From Pipra filicauda (lineage: Eukaryota; Chordata; Aves; Passeriformes; Pipridae), in assembly GCF_003945595.2 (NCBI RefSeq), contig NW_024104532.1, positions 4,525,501 to 4,589,500 on the forward strand: DNA of 64,000 nt. Direction: 5' to 3'. Positions 11,201 to 23,200 of the stretch are shown one piece after another. The notes beneath the pieces are model-generated. The model ran no database searches. It was not told where the DNA came from and worked only from the letters and a program-made list of their open reading frames with translations. How positions within the stretch are numbered: the first letter of the stretch is position 1; each line of letters starts with the position of its first letter. The position numbers and the translations under genes are program-made.

Positions 11201-14200
11201 AACGTTACAGGACCTTTTTACATCAGCTCACGTGTCCCCACTGTCCCCATGGCCCCCTACCCATCCAGCGACGCCCCCCCCTTGGCGAGGGCAGCCCGGT
11301 GATGGGGGCCGAGGCGGGAGAGCCCCCCGTGCGCCGCAGGGCTGATGTGACACTTCTCCCCTCCCCTGGGATGAGCAGTACATGCTTTATATGGATGTTT
11401 TTGTGCTGAGGTGGCGCCTCAGGCTCTTGCAGCGACTACAGTTGCAGGGCAGCAGCGTATCTTTACTGAGATGCATTTTCTAAATTCTTCCTCTGCGCCC
11501 TGTGGTCGCGGCCAGGGCAGCACCGCAGCCCCTCTGCTGAGCCAGCGCCACCGGCCAGGCTCCCCGGTTCCTGTTTCAGTTTGCAGCGAGTTAGAATCAT
11601 AGAATCAGAGAATAGAAGTTAATCAGAGAATAGAAGTTCATCACTCCTGTCCCTTCTGCTCCCCAGCCTTTGTGTGGGGAGGCTGCGGGACCCCGTTCGA
11701 TCCCGGCACGTGGGGTGGCGGGCGAGGGGTGTGGGAAGTGTCATCCTTTCCCCCCAACCCCCGCCAAAAGCTGCCTTCCCCACCTATTCCCCGAGGAACC
11801 CTCATTTCCTAACTTCCATGCACGTCAAGAGCAAGGAAATCCTGTGTCGAGTGGAGAGGGCAGAGCGTCCCGTGCGGGTGGGGGGCTGAGCCGAGCTTTG
11901 CTGAGCCGGGCTGGGCTGAGCCGGGCTGGGCTGAGCCGGGATGTGCCGCAGTGGAGCCGCGGGCTGGGGCAGCCGCCTGTGCCTTGCGGACGGAAGGAAG
12001 CCCGGCTGCCTCTAATCATGTTCCTTCTCCTCCCTCCTGCACAGATGAGGGGGGAGGGATGCAGATTTCGCAAATGACAGCTGGGGACCTAGTTGTCCTG
12101 CCACGAGGTGACCCACAGCTGGAGCAGCCCCAGATGTCACAGAGCTGGGGTGCAGGGGAGGTGCTGCTGGGAGCAGGCAGTGTGATCTCCATCCCCCAGC
12201 CTCAGCAGCATTTTTGCTGAGACCTTCTTCTTTCATTTTTAGCCAAGTTCCTAGGTAGGAGTGAGTTGTGCTATTTTTTTTTTTTTATGAAGAAAGTGCA
12301 TCTGTAGCTGTGGGGTGTTTCAGGAGACATCCCCTTTGCGTGCACACAGGACTGACGGGGCTGAGCTGCAGCCAGGCTGGGTTAGAGCAGAGAGCAGCAC
12401 TGGTCACACCGGGCCATTGCTGTGCATGTACCTGGGTAACAGTGAGGAGCTGGAGGTGTCAAACATGGCACTTGTGCAGCTCCTCTGGAAGGCTGAAGCA
12501 GGGACAGGCTCTGGCTCTCTTTCCCTTGCAGATGCCAGTCCCTGTGCCAGCCCCTCTCCAGCACAGTGTGTGGACACCGGTGGGCGCAGAGCTGGGGTGG
12601 CCATGGTCCTTTGGCTCCATGCACAGTGCTCAGGCAGAGCACACACTTCCCTGGGCTTGGAGCAGGGGGAGAACCACTGTCCGTGTGCTGGGATCGGGGC
12701 TTGCAGGCAGCGCTGGCAGAGGGCAGGGCAGGGCAGGGGCTGCACGGTGGTTCATGCCAGGTGAGCTGGCAGCGCCCGCTCCTGCCACACAGAGGTTGCT
12801 CACCTGGCACCCAGCACAGCGTGGCTGAACTTTGTCCAGCTCCAGTCCCTCTGTCCTGATTTCCTGGCGCTTTCACTGCCTCGTGCCTCGGTGCAACTGT
12901 TTGCAACTTTGGCTTCAAGCTAATTAAACTTTGCATTCCTGTTGGCTCCCTGCAAATGTAGGCTGCTGAGCTGCTTCCCTTTGCCCCGGGCTCTGGGACC
13001 TGCAGCCCTGCCTGTGCCAGGTGTGTGTGGCTCAGAGCCACCCTCCCACATCTTAATGAGGAGAGGATTTTTAAACCTTGCCTGGAACAGCATAAACCCC
13101 AGAGCTCTGCAGAGCTGGAGATTTAAACCACCACCACTATTTCTCCTTTTGAGCAAGCTTGCACACAGTCACGACCAAGCCATCCTGATAATGAAAAGAA
13201 AAAAATTGCAATTTTTTTTTCTTAAAAAGGAAGTTTCTGTTTCTGTGTGGGCCCTGCTGGGAGACTGGTGTATGCGGGCTTTGAGTTCTAGAACCCATTT
13301 CCCAGGTAACAGAGCTCAAGCCTGTGAGAACTGTGTGGTTTTCTCAGGCTGAAAGGTTGAATGGTATTTGAGCTGCTTTTTTTATTTTTTCTTGTGGCCA
13401 TGTCCTTTTAGGAAGGAATAAATATGTCTATTTATATATATTTTGAAAATGAAAGCACATGGTCTGTGTCCCCAGAAACCCTCATGGTGCAAGTTGTCAC
13501 CCAGCTCTGCTGGGGACGCTGCTGTGCCCACGACTGGCATCCAGCTCTGCCCGGCAGCTGAACTGGGGAGCAGGGGCAGCCCCTGCCCTGCAGCCCCAGC
13601 ACTCCGGGGTGAGCCATGGTAGGTATGCAGGACATGCTGGTGCATGCGTGTCTGCTCTTCTCATGGGACCAGAGGCTTTGGGATGTGGAAGTGGATGCAG
13701 GAGGAAGGAAGTCGGCAGCTGACTGGAGGGGGATGTTGCGGGGGACTGTTGGGACAGGCATGGATGGGAAGGGCTGGAGCTGCTCAGTTTATTTACTTCT
13801 GTTGACTCCTCCTGCCTGTGCTGTGGGCCGTGCTGCCTGGTCTGCCTGCAGTGCTCCATTCCTCTGTTAGTCCATCCGGGATGCAGTGCAGTCTCCCTGT
13901 GGATACCAGGGACTGCCCATGATGGTCTGCTTGCCCTGCTTGCCTCTTCTCAGCTCCCACCTCTTGCCTGCTGCCTGTCTGCCCCAGAGGAGCTGGAAAC
14001 CCATCTGCACATCCAGCTGAGTCAAAAAGAAATGAAAGGAAGATTATCATGGGGAGATTTTTGTCCTCATCTCTGCTGCTCGCTTATGGCAGTGCAAGGA
14101 CCTGGAAATACAGCTTTCAAGTTTCTCTCTGTATTTATGTAACCCAAACGAACTCTTTTTTGGAAAGAGCCACTCTGTCTCATTTAGATACCTAAATATA

Positions 14201-17200
14201 GCAGCCGCTCTGGAGGGAGGATTAGCCTGCGAGTGCCCTGGCGGGTATAGGACTTTTGTGGACGGGTGTTATGGGGAGTTTAAACCTCATTCAGTTGGGC
14301 CTGGGGTTATTATTCCTCTGCCATTAGCAGGATGGGTTTGCAGCCGTCCCGGGGCAGTGGGGAGCTCACAGCAGTGACTGAGCTGGGAAGCACGAACCTG
14401 TGGAGATGTGGCCTGCAGGTCATCTAAATGTCTCGATGCCATTTGAGGCCAGAGGCCATCTATACCCAAACATGCTGTTTGCTAACATGCCATCACCTCC
14501 CCTTGGAGGGAGGATCCATGCTCCAAAGCACAGAAGCAGAGCTGAGTTATAGGGTGAAACCTCCACATCCAGCCCTCCCAAAGCCCTGCAGCACCTCGGG
14601 GTGATCAGTCAGAGCTGCTGGAGTGGAATCAGCCCTGCAGTGTGGGGTTGGGTGGAAAGGCAAAGGAAGGGAAAAGGTCCTTCTGCTCATAGGTGCACCA
14701 CAGGCATCAAACCCTTTGAGTTCCTTTAGGGAAAGTTGCAGGACCGAGCCTTTGAAATGCCAAGCTGCAGGACACCCCACAGGTGCCATTTCCCCTTGCC
14801 AGGGGACATTCACTCCCCATCCTCATGGGCATCAGTACCTGTACACATCTCTGAGATGTGGGGGTTGGCATGATCAGGGCACTGTGCACATCCCATGGAC
14901 ACGCTTCTGCTTCTTCATACACACAAGATGCCTTGTTGCCTTTGGACAGAGCACAGGAGATGGGTTTGCCTGAGTGGTCTGACCACACGGTGTGGTGGTT
15001 CTCTCATATACCCCCTGGATCAGCCAGGCTTGCACCTTGAACCAAGTGTTGACGGAAACTGAGTTTCTTGGAAGTGCACAAGGTGACCTTTGCTTTTGTC
15101 GCTTGTTATCTCCAACTGCCCTGCACTGAGGGTGCCATGAGTCCCTTCCAAGGAAGTGGGGAGCGGCTGCTTGTGTCCATATATGCTGGTGTTCCCGGGA
15201 CTTGGGGACACATGCTGCTTGAGTCTTTGTAGCTGGCTCTTTATAAGTGCATGGAAATGACACTCTTGTGTTCCCTCTGGTCCCACCTGCTTTGCTGACA
15301 AGAGCAGCTCCCTGGCCTGGCGCTGCTGCAGGGGCTCCCTGATCTGTTTTGTGATTCGGGCCCTGATGGAGACATGCAGGAGCTGCCTTGGGTTTTCTAC
15401 AGGAAATGCAGAGGGTCCCTCAGCTGTTTGAGCCTTCATCTCTGTGCTTTTCGTGCTGCTTCCTTTGCACACAGTGGCTCTGCCTCCCTGCACACCTCAT
15501 CCCCCCCCGCCCATCCCTGCCCCTCACCGTGCCCTCTGCCCAGCTCAGAGCTGTGCAGCCTCATGCGAGCACTCACCCTCACACAGTCCTCTGCCATCCC
15601 CCTGGGGCAGGAGCCATCTGGCTAAAGGGTGGGACCCTGGGGATGTGTGGGTGAACACCTGCACGCTGGCTTCACATGGTGCCCTTGTACAACCTTGCAA
15701 ACCCCAGTGCGATGCCCCCTCAGCTCCCATTGCACAGGCAGGGACCAGGCAGGTGCTGCCCTGCTGGGGAGGTGGCCTGAGCCTGACGGAAGGACTGTGT
15801 TTTGGTGATGTGCTCCTCAGGTCTGTGTTATTTGGCCCTAACAAGGTGGAGGTGAAACACAGAAGGTAAAGGCTGTGCAGCGGAGTGGGAGGAGGCAGCG
15901 CAGTGGAGATCCATCCGGAGGGCTCGCAGTGTCCCCAGGATCCCCGAGCCGCTCTGGCAGATGGCTGCAGCCCTCCCGCCCCGCTCTAAGGAATACAAAT
16001 GTGCGGCAGATACGGTTACCCGGCCTCGAGAGCGGTGTTGGCTTTCATCTAGATCGATATCCCTGCCAGCCTGTGTCTGAGGGAGCACTCAGCTGGCAAC
16101 CCAAGCCTGGCTGGGAGGAGACACCCGCCGAAGCTCTGCTGCCCACTGCAGACCCTGCCTGTCCGTCTGTCTGTCTGCCTCGGTGAGGATGCAGAGCCGC
16201 AGCGCCGTTGCCGTGCTGTCGGACTCCGTCATGCGTAAAATGTAATAAATAGGGCCATAAGCCTTTTACAAAGTCTATTTCCACTCTTGGATCCGGGATT
16301 TAATGCATGGCTGCTTAGAGAGGCTGAGGATTTCAGGGGTCAGCAAGGCTAATTGCACTGCTGGAATAAAAGGGCACACGGGAAGGATCCTGTGCACGGG
16401 TGGGAGGGGGTGCCGGGGGTCCCGGCTACCCCCAGCTCTGCCTTGGCCCTGTGAGCTCCCTGCCAGCAGCCTGGGAATGCAGCAGCCACGTGTGGCAGCT
16501 TGGCAAGGGATGGGGTCCCCAGGGAGTGCTCTTTAGGGGCTGGGGGGGCCGTGCCAGCTAGGGAGTCATATGCTGCAGGTGTTCGGTTCCCCACTGCTCT
16601 GCAGTGTCTCTGTGCATCTGACTGAGCACGTCTGGCTGGAGCGCTTGATCTTAGATTACCTGTAAGCCAGGGAAAGCCTCTGTGGGGCCAAGGCCAGTGA
16701 GGATCAGGGCTGTCCCGGTGCCAGCTCAGCCCCAGCCTGCAGCATCTCCTTGAGCTGCAGAGGGGAGCTGGGTACCACTCTGCCGAGCTGCCTGTTGTGC
16801 TGGAGGGCCCTGATGCCACAAGCTGGGATGTGCGCTCAGAGGTGGTGCTGCCGAGGTGACAGCCCCATCAGGAGTGGAAATGCAGTGCAGAGGCAAGAGC
16901 CCAGGGCAGTGCCGGGGCACAGACTGGATGGATGCTCCAGTGCTGGGTGGCCAGCACAGGGCTGGGAGTTAGGACCTGGACTGCACTTTCCTGGAGAGAG
17001 ACTGGGAGAGACTGATAGGATGGGCAGGCTCCGCTTCACGGGGACAACCAGCAGCCGACATGCGCCCTGCAATGAGAGGGGGACCCAGATGCCCTGAGGC
17101 TCCCGGGGCTTCGCCCTGTGCCAGCCGCTCACGCAGGGCTGGCAGGGCTGTGCCGCCGGCCACGGCAGACGGAGGACGCCAGCTCCGCTCAGTTACTTTC

Positions 17201-20200
17201 CTGGCTGATCCCGTCATCTCCATCTCGCGCCAAGTGCTGAAGTCGTCATGGAAACTGGCAGCAGCCTCGCCAGCAGCTCCGTGCGGGATCCTCGGCCTGA
17301 GTGCCGGGTCAGTGCTGGTCAGACGTGGCAGTGGCGGGTGGCTCAGTGAGCCACCGCTGCTGGCCCCCGTTCCTCGATGGCACCGCCGTGCTGTGGGCTC
17401 GGCGATGCGCGCGCACGGTCCTTCCCTGGCGCTGTGGCAGGGCCCGATCCATTAGCGCTCATCAATCCCGCAGAGCCTCGCAGGAAGCACAAAGAAAAAG
17501 CCCAATAGTATTGCTATTAATAGTACCTGCTCACAAAGTTATCTTTAGCAGCACCGCTCTCACCTTCACTCATAACAGCCATTGCATGGGCCTGACTCTT
17601 CTCCCTGCTGCTGGAGTGGCTTTGAGGTAACCCCGGCCTCCCAGGGTGCCCCAGTTGTCCACACTTCCACCAGTCACCAGTGTTTCCTTTGGCTGTAGAA
17701 AGGGATGATCTGCAAACCATGTGATGTAGTGGGAAATGGAGCTGTTTCTTTTTCCAGGGTTCGTTTTTCTCTGGTGACCATAACTCTGAACTCTGTTTGC
17801 TTTTGCCTCTCCTCCCACTTCGCTTCTGTCCAGCGGGGCTGTGTCGTGCCAAAGGCTTTGTCCCTGGAGCATCCCTGCTGGAAGTCCATGCTGGTGCTGG
17901 GATTTTGCTTGATGAGTGGAGGAGGCAGTGCCTGAACTTGACTATTGGGGATGAAGTATTTTCCACTTGTATTTCAGTGGGTGTTTTCATAGGTTTCGAA
18001 CTATGGTCCACCCTTCCCAGCATCTTTCATCTCCAGAGCTCACACAGCTCCTAGGAGGGTGCAGGGCTTTGAAAGGGCTTTGAGGATTCATGGGCTCAGC
18101 CCACCACTTTGAGGTATCATCTCCCACTGCTGCCAGGGAAATGCCTATTTTTCCTATTCTTGAGCTCTGCAGTTGCTGAGTTCCTCAGGTTCCTGGGTTA
18201 ATCTGTTCCTGCCTTTAATGAGCTGCCTCATTAAAGTGTTTTTCCCTAATAACCAACCCTCCGGGCTGGGTGATGTTCTGCTGTAGACAACTGAAGACCT
18301 GCAGGTTGCAAAAGGCTTTTCTGACTGCGTGTGGGGTGCAGGATGAGCACCATCCCTCTTGTGTGTGGTGCCAATGAGGCTGTGAAGGGAGCAGCAGCCC
18401 AAAGCACCCCAAACCAAACTCCTAGGCTCCAGCACCCATATTACTGCACCCACAAACTGTAAAAGTGGGGATGGCATCTGGTTTTGGGGTGCAGCAAACT
18501 GGAGATACTGGGACCAAACCACACTGCTGCATAATCTTCCTACACAATGTCCTTACCCAGTGATGTGCAGCAGTGGGGCTGCTCGACAGCACCCTGTGAG
18601 CCAAACCTGTGGGTGCATGCTGCGGGCATGTCTGTGTGCCTCGGGCCAGGAGGTGTCTGCCCAGCCTTAATGAGGGGGTTTGAGCTCGTTGCCTTGGTGC
18701 CTGGGAGCTGATCCGGCTGGTTTCAATAAATGGAGGCAGAAATCTCCCTCCTGGGGGCTTGCTCTGTGTGGAGGAGTGTGCACACAGCTTGCAGCCGCGG
18801 CCTCCCGGGGGTATCGTCCAGCAGGCACTGGTCACACCTGGCCCCCCTGTCCATTTGGCATCAGTCCCACCTGGTCCCCCCACTCTGTGATGGCTGTCCT
18901 GGGCGAGCAGGGCAAAAGGTGTGGGCCCTCAGGGTGATGGTTGTGAAGGAGCAGATTCAGCAGAGCCTCTGGCGAGCGGCAGCACTTCACGGCTGCCACA
19001 GCCCCTGTCTCCAGGCCGTGGTTTTTAGGGTGGCAATGATGCAAGGCAGGAAGGTGCCTGGTACCAGCACTGCTGGGGCTGTTTATATATAGCTGACCCA
19101 CTTGCTGAGCGGGGGCTGCTGGCCCCTCCTGGTGCTGCACTTGGGGGTGCTGCGAGGGGATGCACCAGAATCCATCTGGGAGCGCGGGGCTGGGCTGCAT
19201 CCTGCATCACCTGCTCTGTGGAAGGGCTGGGCTGTGCTGCTTGCCATTCTGGGGGTGCAGGGTCTGTAGCCCTCCTGCCCCTCATCACCCCTCTCAACCT
19301 CCCCTATCCACCAGCACCCCAGCTCCCACAGGGAAAGAGGAGCTGCTGCTGCCCCAGCAGAGATGGAAAGGCAGGAATTGCTGCCGGAGGGACCAGCCTG
19401 AGGCTTGCCTGGCTGTACCTGGACTAAGGCAGGATCAGGCAGTGCTCAAGCCCCATACCAAGAGGCCTCCCATGGGGTTATCCTGCCCCTCCTGCTACTG
19501 GTGGGGCAGTCCTGATGTCCAGCGCTCCCCCAGCCCCAGCTCACCCCTCCAGCTTCCTGCTTCTGTCTGTGGGGGGTGCTGCCAGTGTATGAGGGGTTTG
19601 GGGGAACTCTTGGAAAGTGTTCAGCTGCCAAAACAGTTCACCTCAGTGCCAAGCACCAGGGACCCAGCAGCTTTCCCGGGGCAGGAGATAAAAAGAAAAT
19701 CTGTTAGGAAGGCAGGGTGGCCCTGGAGTGACCATGGGACTCAACTCTGCTAACCCTGCAGCTTCCTCCCCAGGATCAGGGCATCTGGCCAGGATGCTTT
19801 CCCGAAAAGAGCCACTATCCATGTGTAGTTGCTTGTGACAGGCTAGAGGGGACACGGTGTTCCCATTTGATGGCCTCCTGAGGTCCCTGTGGCTGGGTGT
19901 TTCCAGAGCTGTTGTGGTTGGCACACCTGGAGAAAGGCGAGTCCCCAAGGCAGGTCAGAGCAGAACACTTGCTGCGGAAAGGGAAATTAATTATGGGCAC
20001 TTTGCTGCACTCCAAGTGACTGCAAAGGCTGATGTTTCTCCTGTTGGCCGATAAACTAATTGTAATGGCAAAACCTCAACAAAAGCCAGGCTCTTAAATG
20101 CTTTCTTAATTAATAATGCTCAATAATTACTTGACGTCAATGACCAATTAAAATTTCGGAGAAGGGAAGTTGCTGTTAAGTGCATGATACCTTTACTCCT

Positions 20201-23200
20201 CCAGTTGCTGCGTCTGGGTTCCTGCAGCTTTGATGAATCCCGCAGAAGAGCACCGGGAAGGCCAAGCCCGATGTTTTTAAAGGAAAACATTAGGCAGGAA
20301 GAACGTGAATATTCACGTGCATGTCCACAGGGAAAAGAGGAGGGAAGCTGAGCAGTCGCTCAGCCCTGCTGCTCCCTTTGAGGGATGGCAATGCAGGTGC
20401 CCAGAGGGGTGGCATCCATGGGTGGCCCTCTCCTGCCCCTACAGTGTGCTAAGTGGGGTCTTAGTACCCTGTGGGGTGCTTTCCCAGCATGAGTGGAAGG
20501 GCACCATCCCAGGGAGTCCATGGTCAAGCAGTCTTAGAGGTCCTGCTGAGTGTCCTGCACCCATGGGGGTCACCTGCCTCATGCAGGCATCTGCTCTGTG
20601 CCTCTTCCCCCACCCCCCCTCCTCCTCTTCCTTCTCCTCCTTCTTCTCCTCCTCCTTCCAACTACCTATCTGAGGACAGCATCTCCCAACTTGGTGCTGC
20701 CAGGCCTCAAAGCATCACCAGTTCTATTTTTTGGGCTGGGAGTTGGGGGGGATCCCAATCCATCTGCTGTTAAGCAGAGTCTCAGGAAACCTGCCATTCA
20801 TCCTCCCCACAGTGCTCCTGGCTGCAGTGCAGTGCCGGGAGGGTTAATGTCCTCCTCCTCCTCCTCCGTCTCCTCCTTCTCCTCTCAGCTTCTCAGCCAT
20901 CTTAAAACCGCTGGAGCTGGAGCTGTGCAGTCCCTGTTCCCACTCCTTTTACAGTATGGGCTGGCTGGCCAGGGAGCCCAGCCGGCTCCTCCATCCGTCC
21001 AGCTCCTTTCCTTCTTTGGATGTCCCCTGTGCTGGCTGCCCAGGCACTGCCTCCCTCCCACGGGACCAGTGCCCCTGGTGCGGGGTGATGGCCGGGGCGA
21101 GGGGCTGCCCGGGGCTGGGGCCAGCAGTCACAGGGTGAGATTTTTGCAGAGGTTTCTCCAGGACAGCACTGGGTGTCTGCCAAGATGGATGCCAGCCGGC
21201 TCCCGGGCACCGTTAGCACTTAGTGAGCCCTTTATACCTGCAAATCCCTTGGCGGGCGTTAGGAAAATCCTTCTGCGGGAAAGGTGGGAGAGGGTCACAG
21301 TCAGTAGCTGGAGAAGGCTGAGGAGAGTGGACGAGGGGTGAAGGAGCCTGGTGCAAAATATCCCATCAAGTATGGGCACAGGACTCCTTCCAGTAGGACA
21401 GCAGCAAAGCCTCACCCGGCACGTGTCACCATCCCAAATGAGCTGTGGTCCTGGAGTGGGGGAAAAAGCAGTAGGAAGTCCCCCAGCCCAGAAAGCTGAA
21501 GACAGGGAGGGCAGAACTGCAGGCAGGGAAGACAGAACTGTGGGCAGGGAGGGCAGAGCTGTAGGCAGGGACAGAGCTGTAGGCAGGGAGGACAGAGCTG
21601 TAGGCAGGCAGGCTCTGCTCCCCACTGAGCTCTTCCCCCATCTGCCATCCCTCACATCTGGCCTTGGGAGTCCCAGGGGTGTTGCTGGCAACCGTGGGAG
21701 AGTTGTTGGAGCATGCGCTGTCCAGACGGATGGACAGCCACAGCCACAGCCACAGGCACGGCTGTCTGTCTGTCAGGACAGCAACAGCACGTGCTCCCAG
21801 CTCTGCATCCCCAGTGCTCTGCGGCCTGTTACCCAAATACCAGCTACTGCCCAAGGGTTTATGCCCCTCGTGAACCTGGGGAAAGCAGGGGAAAGGCCTC
21901 TGGGGCTGAGGGGGGAGGCAGAAGGAGGGCGTCCCTGTGGCCCCTCTCTGCTGCTTCAGCAGATGTCAGCCCTGGGAGGAGGAGGAGGTCATCCAGAGAT
22001 CACATTTGGAGATTTTTTTGGTCTCTGTAAGTCTTTGTGCATAGGATGGTGCCTGAAAAGAGAATGAGGGGAGAAGGGGGAGCAGGCCCCAAAGGCACAG
22101 GGAGGTTTTAGACATGCTCCCCCCCCCCCCCATGCTGCTGCATGTCCCCATGGGCCACTGGCAGAAACAGCCTCACTGCAGCCCCCATGGACACACCATG
22201 GGGGTCAAGGACCTGTTAGTTGGAGGATGGCTTTTTCAGCTGCCCTGCAGTGACCCCCATGTCTTGTCCTGCCTGTCCCCTATGGGGACACCAACCTGGG
22301 GTCTGAGACCCCTTATGCCTGCGGACATTGAGCTGCTTCTGAAGCTGCCCAGCTCAGCTTCCAGCCAGTGGCTGAGATGCTCAGAGCAGGCACAGTCACC
22401 TCTGCCCCTGCCGGGGGGATGCTCAGGGTGTCTGTGTTGCACCCTCCCTGTGCCAGCAGTGGGTGTGTGTGGTGGGTGGGTGTGCGAGGGTGGGTGTGCA
22501 GCAGGAGTGCCAGCAGATTCCCAGTCCCCACCTGAGCGGTGGGTGGCACAGGCACAATGGGCATCACGTTGCTGCTCCCACCACTTGATCCCATTCTCCC
22601 CAAGGAGTGTTTGCTGCCAGCCCAGCTGCTGGCGGGATGAGGCAGCTCCCCACAACTTGTGAGACCCTTGAGTGGTCCCAGTACCAGGGTGTGTGGGGTG
22701 CAGGACTGCTGCTCCTGTGGGTGCCATGGGTCCATCCGCTCTCCAGCAGGGATGATTAATGCCTTAACCCCTCCTCTCCTGCTGCTTCCCAGCCTCCCAC
22801 TTGGACAGCAGGGTGGCTGGAGGGGAAATGCCAGTGGACTGTGGAGCTGGAGGGCTGTGTCCTTTGGCCGTTGTTGTGGTGGTGGGGCAGGGTGTCCAGC
22901 AGTGCTGGCAGCAGGGCGCCCTGGCCACCCAGGGAGCAGGTGTCCCAGCGTGAACCGGCCAGCCGAGAGCCCCGGCAGCAGGAGGCAGGATGCCTGGAGT
23001 TCCCATCCCGCTTGGCCCTGTCTCAATGGGACTGAGCGCCAGGAGTGGGGGGATGGCTTCTGTGAGCAGCCAGCAGCGCCACAGCCCAGGCTGGCTGGCC
23101 TGGAGTGCATCCCTCTGTTTTACCCATTTTTCTCAGATGTGGTGATGGAGGCAGCAAGCACACAGCCCAGAGCTTGATGGCACCCAAGGTAGCATGGCTC

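Noticed and set aside
22313..23110. 265-codon minus-strand open frame in intron 1
   Set aside because: Low-complexity composition, no family resemblance, no splice or promoter context, and similar frames occur on both strands nearby.
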